Below are positions 58,683-64,000 of a DNA stretch of 64,000 nucleotides, one piece after another. The notes below the pieces were generated by a model that was not told the origin of the DNA, ran no database searches, and saw nothing but the letters and a program-made list of their open reading frames with translations. The DNA lies in the NCBI GenBank assembly GCA_000750105.3, contig JPHH03000023.1, positions 124,001-188,000 of the forward strand. Direction: 5' to 3'. Source of the stretch: Tolypocladium sp. Sup5 PDA-1 (taxonomy: Eukaryota; Ascomycota; Sordariomycetes; Hypocreales; Ophiocordycipitaceae). The translations under genes and the position numbers were made by a program. Within the stretch, counting starts at the first letter, position 1, and every line of letters starts with the position of its first letter.

Positions 58683-58945
58683 AGCTTGGATATGCCCAGT
58701 TTGAGCCAAAGAAGGCACACTTGTTCTTACTAGAAGGCCATACGGAAAGAATCAAGAAGAATATACAGATTTATCATCTCGCCCGCTCTATAATTATTTA
58801 CAGCCGTGACATCTTGTATCATTTTGGCAGCCTAGTAAAACTACTGGTAAAACTACAAACTACGCAACAGAGTTTATGCGCATGCTCGTGCGAAGCATGA
58901 ATAACACAGTAGTAATGTAGCATAAGCCCAGTATTAAGAAATATG

Positions 58946-59318
58946 TATCGGATAGACCGGTTGACTCGGCAGCCCCTTGGGAAGCCATATTACATTAATG
59001 ACTCGGATGTCTGTATTCAGAGACGGTGGCTAGAGACATTCTTCCTTAGAAGAATGAAGCCTCGTTGGATTGATGACTCGAGGTCAATAGGGGCTGCTAG
59101 GGGCCGCTAGGGGCTACAATTGAAGTCAGACGCCACTAACACACACACACAGCCAACGCTGGATAGGGGCAACAGCTGGATAGGGGTCACGGGGACTACA
59201 GCTGCAAGGATAAAGGGAATCCCTTGTCCAGGATCCCTGGGCAGCTGAGAGGGGGATACAGACATACATATCAATTGATCACACATTCATTGGGATTCGG
59301 GCCACGCTCATAGCGATA
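58946..59318 (+). mobile_element. MITE copy C (373 bases)
   Basis: Same outer ends as copies B and D (tatcggatagaccggttgac at the start; cacgctcatagcgata at the end), but a different middle: gggctgctaggggccgctag repeats, an (AC)n run near 59140, and ctggatagggg repeated. No clear target duplication. Confidence 0.75.
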
Positions 59319-59592
59319 GATGTACCGGGGTAGTGTGAGAAATACAGTGGAGAGCGATTGCCAGTGTTCCAACTCCCTGCACCACTATATTGATAGTAAC
59401 GTTCCATAGGGAAACTGGAAGAGTACGCATTAATGTTATATTTCTAGTCTATTCCCTCGTCGTGGTTCGCATTTGCCGCCAGCTGGCCTAATATGAAAAA
59501 AAAAGCCTTTAATCTCCATGTCCTCTTCCGTCATGCTTTCCGCGATACTTGCGTCTGGGAAAGCTCGGAAGCATTTGAAAAGTCCGTGTAGG

Positions 59593-59873
59593 TGTCGGAT
59601 AGGCTGGTTGACGAGGCAGGCCCGGGAGACCCGGCCGGACTGGCCGACCCGGGAGACCCGGCCGGACCGGCCGACCCGGAAGATCCGGCCGACTCGGAAA
59701 CCTCCTTTGGCAGCAATGTTACATTGATGACTCATGGATAGGGGTTACAAGCTGTAGCTGCAAGGATAAGAGGAATCCTTTTTCCAGCCTCTTTTAACAG
59801 CTAAAAGAGTCATAGAAGTCATATCAATTGATCACGCATTTTTAACGGGATTCGGGTCACGCTCATAGCGATA
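59593..59873 (+). mobile_element. MITE copy D (281 bases), abutting the truncated reductase
   Basis: Nearly identical to copy B, with one extra 27-base GC-rich unit (gacccggccggactggccga). The end (cgctcatagcgata) touches the first codons of the truncated reductase at 59874. Its two flanks do not match each other, so the DNA left of it has been rearranged since insertion, or the element took part in the truncation. Confidence 0.8.
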
Positions 59874-59874
59874 C

Positions 59875-60714
59875 ATGCATGTCGCCTCACCTTTCTATTA
59901 TTCAGCGACCGACATCAAGCGAGAATTGTTGGACCCGTCCATCATCGGGACCACGTCCCTACTAACAGCGATTTGCGACCACTCCCCATCAGTCAAAACT
60001 GTAATCCTCACCTCCTCCTTTGCTGCGATCCTGAACAGCTACAAGCCCAGCAACATTCCACAGCATACCTACACCGACTCAGACTGGAATCCGCTTACCA
60101 TGGAAGACGCCTTTCAAAACACATTGAACGGCTACCGAGCCAGTAAGCTCTTCGCCGAGCGCGCTGCCTGGGAATGTATGGATGCTCGGAAGCCCACCTT
60201 CTCCCTCGTAACGATGTGCCCAACGCTCGCGTTTGGTCCCGTAATCCAACCTCTATCAGGTCAGGGCGAGATTAACACATCAAGTCAGCGCATCTACAAC
60301 TTCATCTCAGGGGCCTACAAGTTGCAGATCCCAGACACGGGCGTGTCTTTCTTCCTCTGGATCGATGTGCGAGATCTGGCCTTAGCGCACGTGAAAGCCA
60401 TGGAAGCCCAGCTCAACGCGCGAGAAAACAGGAGGTATCTTTTGACAGAGGGCTACTTTACCAACAAGGACACTTGTAACATCGTTGGGAAGAGGTTCCC
60501 CGAGTATCGGGATGTGCTGCCAAGTTGCGAGGGAGAGGCTGGGGGCTACCCAAAGGAGGGAGTTTATGGGTTTGACAACAGGCTGGCGACGGAGGAGCTG
60601 GGATTGAGATACAGGACGCTGGAGAAGAGTGTAGTTGACACCGTGAGGTCGCTGAAGGATGTGCATCGAAAGATGAACCGAAGCATTCAAGGCACATGCC
60701 AAGGAGCAGGATGA
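59875..60714 (+). pseudogene. N-terminally truncated NAD(P)-dependent reductase (extended SDR, dihydroflavonol-reductase-like)
   Basis: The open frame starts inside the family. The preserved part begins HVASPFYYSATDIKRELLDP, a block normally about 80 residues into the protein, and goes on with VILTSSFAAIL, WNPLTMEDAF, the catalytic YRASK (Tyr87, Lys91 of this frame), LVTMCPTLAFGPV and WIDVRDLALAHVKAMEA. It ends in RSLKDV. The N-terminal Rossmann fold with the cofactor-binding glycine motif is missing and is replaced by MITE copy D. After RSLKDV the frame runs into hAT transposon sequence. Both ends are therefore cut by mobile elements. The inside has no stop, so the loss may be recent. Confidence 0.85.
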
Positions 60715-62346
60715 GGCTGAAGTGTACAAGCTCGCGGAAGAGTCGACAGCTGAGCTCGAAGTCATACAGAACAACAGGACTAGGTGGAACTCGACGTACA
60801 TAATAATCGACCGTGCCTTACTAAAGTAGTCCGAGCTCAATAGCTTCATCCAAAGGCTGGGATTAGAAGTAGACGCTATAAAGAGGGCACCGACGGCTGA
60901 TTTCCTAGCCTTAGATGACTGGAAGGTGCTTAGGGAAATTCGCTATTGCTTGGAGCCGATCTACCATATAATGATGAGGACGCAGAGTTGGGGCACAAGC
61001 ACTGGTCATGGCCGGCTCTGGGAGGTCATAATAGGAATAGAGTTCATTCTGGACCATCTTGAAGACTAGAAGGCCCTGTATGAGGAGAAAACTAATTGCT
61101 TGGCAATGGAAGCGCGACCTGCAAGTCTAGGGGAGGGATCGGCACTCCCGACACCCAGCCAAAGACGAGAGCGACGATCACGTCAATCACGACTACCGTC
61201 AAGGCTTCAAGGGTACGAAATTCTTACCCCTTTGCGGCACCATTATTAGGCCGAATCCCTAGCTCATTCATCGGCCGCTCTCCGGTTTAACGAGGCCGCT
61301 TTACTTACACATGCTCGAGATAAATACGTCCACAGAGACGCCCGCTCCGTCAGTAGCATAGCTAGTATAGAGGGGTAAGAGCGAACTAATATCCGGACGA
61401 GCATCAACAATACTTGGATAAAGCTTCATGAATACTACACCCTCCTCGGCCAATCCCCTCTATTCGCGGCCTCCGTTATTTTAAACCCGGATCTTGGCCT
61501 CCGATAGCTTAAGGCTAACTGGACCTCGCTAGAGCAGCTACGGTGGCTTCGGGATACAAAGAGTGTGTCGCGTTATGCGGTTCCAAATCATATGTAAAAT
61601 AGGGGTAAATTTAGGGGTCAAGTTCATCAGTCAAAATAGCTGTTCAATTCCAATTACTACTCCATTAATGCCTCGAGTCTTGTCCCTTCTATCCGTGTAA
61701 GTGAAATCCTGCCCTCTTTAGCCTCTAGTTGCCCCCGGCCGCCTCCGTGGCTAGCCGGCCTATTCCTTGCTTTTTCCAGGGATCAGCAGCCCGACTAATA
61801 GATCAGCACACGACTTATCTAGTCATCAGATCAGATATCTAGTCAGCTATCCAGTCAGCTAGCCACTGACCCCCAGGACTTCCTTTTCCTCGGCCAAGGG
61901 CTGCCTAGGTCAACCGATCTATCCGACAGAGTGGGATCAAATATTACTTTAAGCGTTGGTACTCGAAGGACGATATGGCTCTCGAGAAAACGGATATCAT
62001 GATGCCCGCCAGGACGTTCTGACCTAAACAGAGCAAATTCGAGCAGTAGGTGCAGAGCCGACAGCCTAGGTTCTCCGCGATAGGTTATGAGCTTGAAAGA
62101 TACTATATGCTAGAGCTACAGTAGGTGGGGGATCCGATTCAATAGTGGATCGATCACAAGAGCGCTTTCCCGCAGCTCAGCAGATTTGCCTTAGATATTC
62201 TTGTAATTCCGGCTATGGCAACTAATTATAAAAGGGAATTTAGCTTAGCTAAACTTATAGTCACGTCGCAGAGGCACTCGCTTCTTAGATCGACCGTTAA
62301 AGAGCTGCAGTTACTGAAAAACTAGATTAAGAGGTGCCGTCATGCT
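60680..62346 (+). mobile_element. hAT transposase relic, interrupted by a MITE
   Basis: With stops ignored the plus strand reads a fungal hAT transposase. The order is NNRTRWNSTYIIIDRAL, FIQRLGLEVDAIKRAP, DWKVLREIRYCLEPIYH, LWEVIIGIEFILDHLED, LLGQSPLFAASVILNPD and LKANWTSLEQLRWLRDTK; after the MITE at 61564-61928 come KYYFKRWYSKDDMALEKTD and the C-terminal dimerisation region with DHKSAFPQLSRFALDILVI and SLAKLIVTSQRHSLL. TAG codons stand where Trp is expected. The N-terminal zinc finger and part of the catalytic region are missing. I could not identify terminal repeats. Confidence 0.85.
61564..61928 (-). mobile_element. MITE copy E, nested in the hAT relic
   Basis: 365 bases with ends tgtcgcgttatgcggttcc and (inverted) tgtcggatagatcggttgac, matching copy A. 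GAG stands on both sides (or GAGTG if the ends are set two bases inward). Taking the element out joins the hAT reading frame without a shift, so it inserted after the hAT copy was already in place. The inside shares ggggtca and ccctctttagc words with the foldback element at 43901-44996. Confidence 0.8.
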
Positions 62347-62950
62347 TAAGGGCCTGTGTTAGAGTAAGTAAGCTAGGTAGTGCCTAGCCTTAGACTAACC
62401 CACCCTTGTATATATTAGATATCAATCAATTAATTAATCAGATCAGATATGGACCGAAAACTATTAGTTTAGATTAGATTTTAACCCAAATCTAATTTAA
62501 TTAATCTAACGGCAGCGCTAAACTGTTATTTAGCTAAGTTCCATAACTACGATATCTTCAGCCGCTACAAAGTATATGTCGAGTCCTAGCTAGAGGTTTT
62601 ACAAGTATTATTCTGTATGTAGCACTAGAATCTAATAATTCATAATCGCTTCTGCTCGTGTAGTGTTTTTGGCAGCTGCGCTATGGGCGAACTAAAAGGC
62701 TCGTACCACGGCGGGAATATGGGGTGGCTCTTGCCCTGTGCACAAACCGTAGCCTAGCAGCTATGGCTTAGAATTGCAGGTGAGTCCTTAGAGGCGATTG
62801 CGCCGTAAATAGTATGGCAGTTTCAGCTTGACAGGAGGATCATCTTCTTCCGGTATGAATCCAGATCTTGTGCCTAGTTTCGCTTGCCGTAAACAAGTCA
62901 CGTAGGCGAGCCTGTGGCTCTGCAGCACATACTGCTACCCTCATCCACTA
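62347..62950. other. intergenic, 3' side of the SMP-30-like gene
   Basis: AT-rich up to about 62640, with a run of attaattaa and taatctaat words near 62420-62510, then GC-balanced. No gene recognised. Confidence 0.4.
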
Positions 62951-63871
62951 TCATCTCCATCGGGCCAGTTTGACCTCCACCACCTTCCCAGGCTCCGTCT
63001 TTCCACCTACAGGAGTAGCATTCGCCCCAGCCGTGCAGACATAGAGAACATCCTCACCTCCGTTGCTGAAGACGCAAGCCGTGCAACCAGCAACATCCAT
63101 GCTCCGGCTATCTCCAGCCACAATTGTCACCTCCGCTCCGGGGCCGGCCACCCTGACGACAGTCTGATCTACGCAGACGTAGACCGTTCCGTCTTTGGCA
63201 ACCAGCATGTCGTCGCATGAGACGTTTTCGGCCACCATCTCGATAGGGCCGGCAGGCTTGACGTCTGCGCCGACGGGGACGCGGTAGACGGCAGAGCGGC
63301 TGGTGTTGGTCCAGTAGAGGTTGGCCTGCGACAGGGTACGATGCACCTTTATGCCGTTGATGCCGACGGGCATCTTCGCACCCTTGCGGATCGTCATGAA
63401 CTCGTGGTCTAGGACGATCTCATAGCTCTTCGACGGCACATCCAGCCTATACACCTTGCCATTCAGGCAATCCGTCACCAAGACGGTATTCTCGTCCCAT
63501 GTCTCAATACCGTTAATCAGCCCGTTCTCTGGCATGCTCACCACCATGGTGACCTTGGGGTCTGGCCCCGTCAGGTCGGCGATCCATATGCTCCACGACC
63601 CCGGCTGTGAGCCTGTGGCGAAGTCGTAGCTGCCGACCCCGAGGGCGAAAACGTCCCTGGAGAGGCAGCAGATTCCAGTGAGCGAGCGGCTGCCCTCGTT
63701 CCCGACCCTGAGCAGGCAGGAGGCAGCGCCGGTGGAGGAGTTGATAGCCCAGAGCTCGGGGACGTCGAGACGTGTTGCGAGGAGGGTGCCGTCGGCGCAG
63801 ATGGAGATGTTCTCGAACCATGACCGGGTGGTCTTGGGGGGCAGCTGGAAGATGGTCTTGACGGGCGGCAT
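62951..63871 (-). CDS. SMP-30/gluconolactonase-like beta-propeller protein
   Basis: 306 residues, intronless, no signal peptide. Six-bladed propeller of the SMP-30/gluconolactonase/LRE-like superfamily; members hydrolyse lactones or act as tailoring enzymes in fungal metabolite clusters. Visible marks: RSWFENISICADGTLLAT at the N terminus with the conserved acidic residue in the position of the first metal ligand, GLINGIETWDENTVLVTD, KMPVGINGIKVH with the Asn ligand position, NLYWTNTSRSAVYRVPV, VSCDDMLVAKDGTVYV with the Asp ligand position, and a final strand VLYVCTAGAN. The ATG at 63871 is the first in frame and is preceded by C/T-poor sequence, so the start is only moderately secure. Its cluster, if any, would lie beyond the window's right edge. 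Confidence 0.85.
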   Translation of the reverse strand: MPPVKTIFQLPPKTTRSWFENISICADGTLLATRLDVPELWAINSSTGAASCLLRVGNEGSRSLTGICCLSRDVFALGVGSYDFATGSQPGSWSIWIADLTGPDPKVTMVVSMPENGLINGIETWDENTVLVTDCLNGKVYRLDVPSKSYEIVLDHEFMTIRKGAKMPVGINGIKVHRTLSQANLYWTNTSRSAVYRVPVGADVKPAGPIEMVAENVSCDDMLVAKDGTVYVCVDQTVVRVAGPGAEVTIVAGDSRSMDVAGCTACVFSNGGEDVLYVCTAGANATPVGGKTEPGKVVEVKLARWR

Positions 63872-64000
63872 GGCGATAGACGAAATACCAGTGCCTTATG
63901 GATAAGTGGAAGAGCTGTGGATGCTGTCGATTCTAATGAGCATGTGCGGTAGTGAAGCAGAGTCTTCCTGCCAGATTGGTTCGATCCCAAAGGGTTCGTT

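Noticed and set aside
1..64000. CRISPR arrays, bacterial operons, tRNA and rRNA genes
   Set aside because: No spaced direct repeats of CRISPR type were seen, gene structure is eukaryotic throughout, and I found no cloverleaf or rRNA sequence by eye; a tRNAscan-SE or Infernal run would be needed to exclude tRNAs firmly.

Overview
The window is nuclear DNA of a filamentous ascomycete (Pezizomycotina, probably a Sordariomycete; the species cannot be fixed from the sequence). The signs are short 50-80 base introns with GTRNGT donors and RCTRAC-like branch sites, a Zn2Cys6 regulator, an ABCC transporter with eleven introns, and alternation of GC-balanced gene islands with AT/TpA-rich blocks full of TAG/TAA. 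Those blocks look mutated by RIP (C to T in CpA), and they hold decayed LINE, hAT and MITE-like elements.

Layout. 0.4-7.1 kb is a gene island: an FAD monooxygenase, a small conserved protein, an FKBP12 prolyl isomerase, a secreted protein and a secreted FMN-dependent 2-hydroxyacid oxidase. 8.1-12.7 kb is decayed: an MFS transporter pseudogene, a ketopantoate-reductase-like relic and a palindrome-rich block. 12.7-25.8 kb is a second island that looks like a worn metabolic or transport cluster: an ABCC transporter (two homopolymer frameshifts), an NmrA-like fragment, an intact Zn2Cys6 regulator, an intact CocE/S15-type hydrolase, a dienelactone-hydrolase fragment and another MFS pseudogene. 25.8-28.8 kb is RIP-like AT-rich DNA.

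28.9-41.7 kb is the most striking part. A seven-bladed PLL-type lectin, with one premature TAG, lies 3 kb upstream of a very large three-exon gene (32840-41728, about 2,876 residues) that reads as a complete A subunit of the bacterial Tc (toxin complex) family. No TcB or TcC partner is visible in the window. PLL lectins and Tc toxins are both best known from insect-pathogenic bacteria such as Photorhabdus, so horizontal acquisition is a reasonable inference.

41.7-54 kb is mostly ruined sequence: an ankyrin-repeat pseudogene, a pyrimidine tract of about 170 bases, a 1.1 kb foldback element with arms over 300 bases, a LINE relic, and a small gene with two tandem protealysin-propeptide-like units. 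55.1-56.7 kb holds an intact intronless berberine-bridge-type FAD oxidase. 57.9-62.3 kb is a nest of insertions: a dUTPase gene split by a MITE, two more MITE copies, a reductase missing its cofactor-binding N terminus, and a hAT transposase relic with another MITE inside it. The window ends with an SMP-30/gluconolactonase-like propeller gene on the minus strand.

All exon structures were worked out by eye from splice signals and reading-frame continuity, without alignment software. Family names rest on motif recognition.
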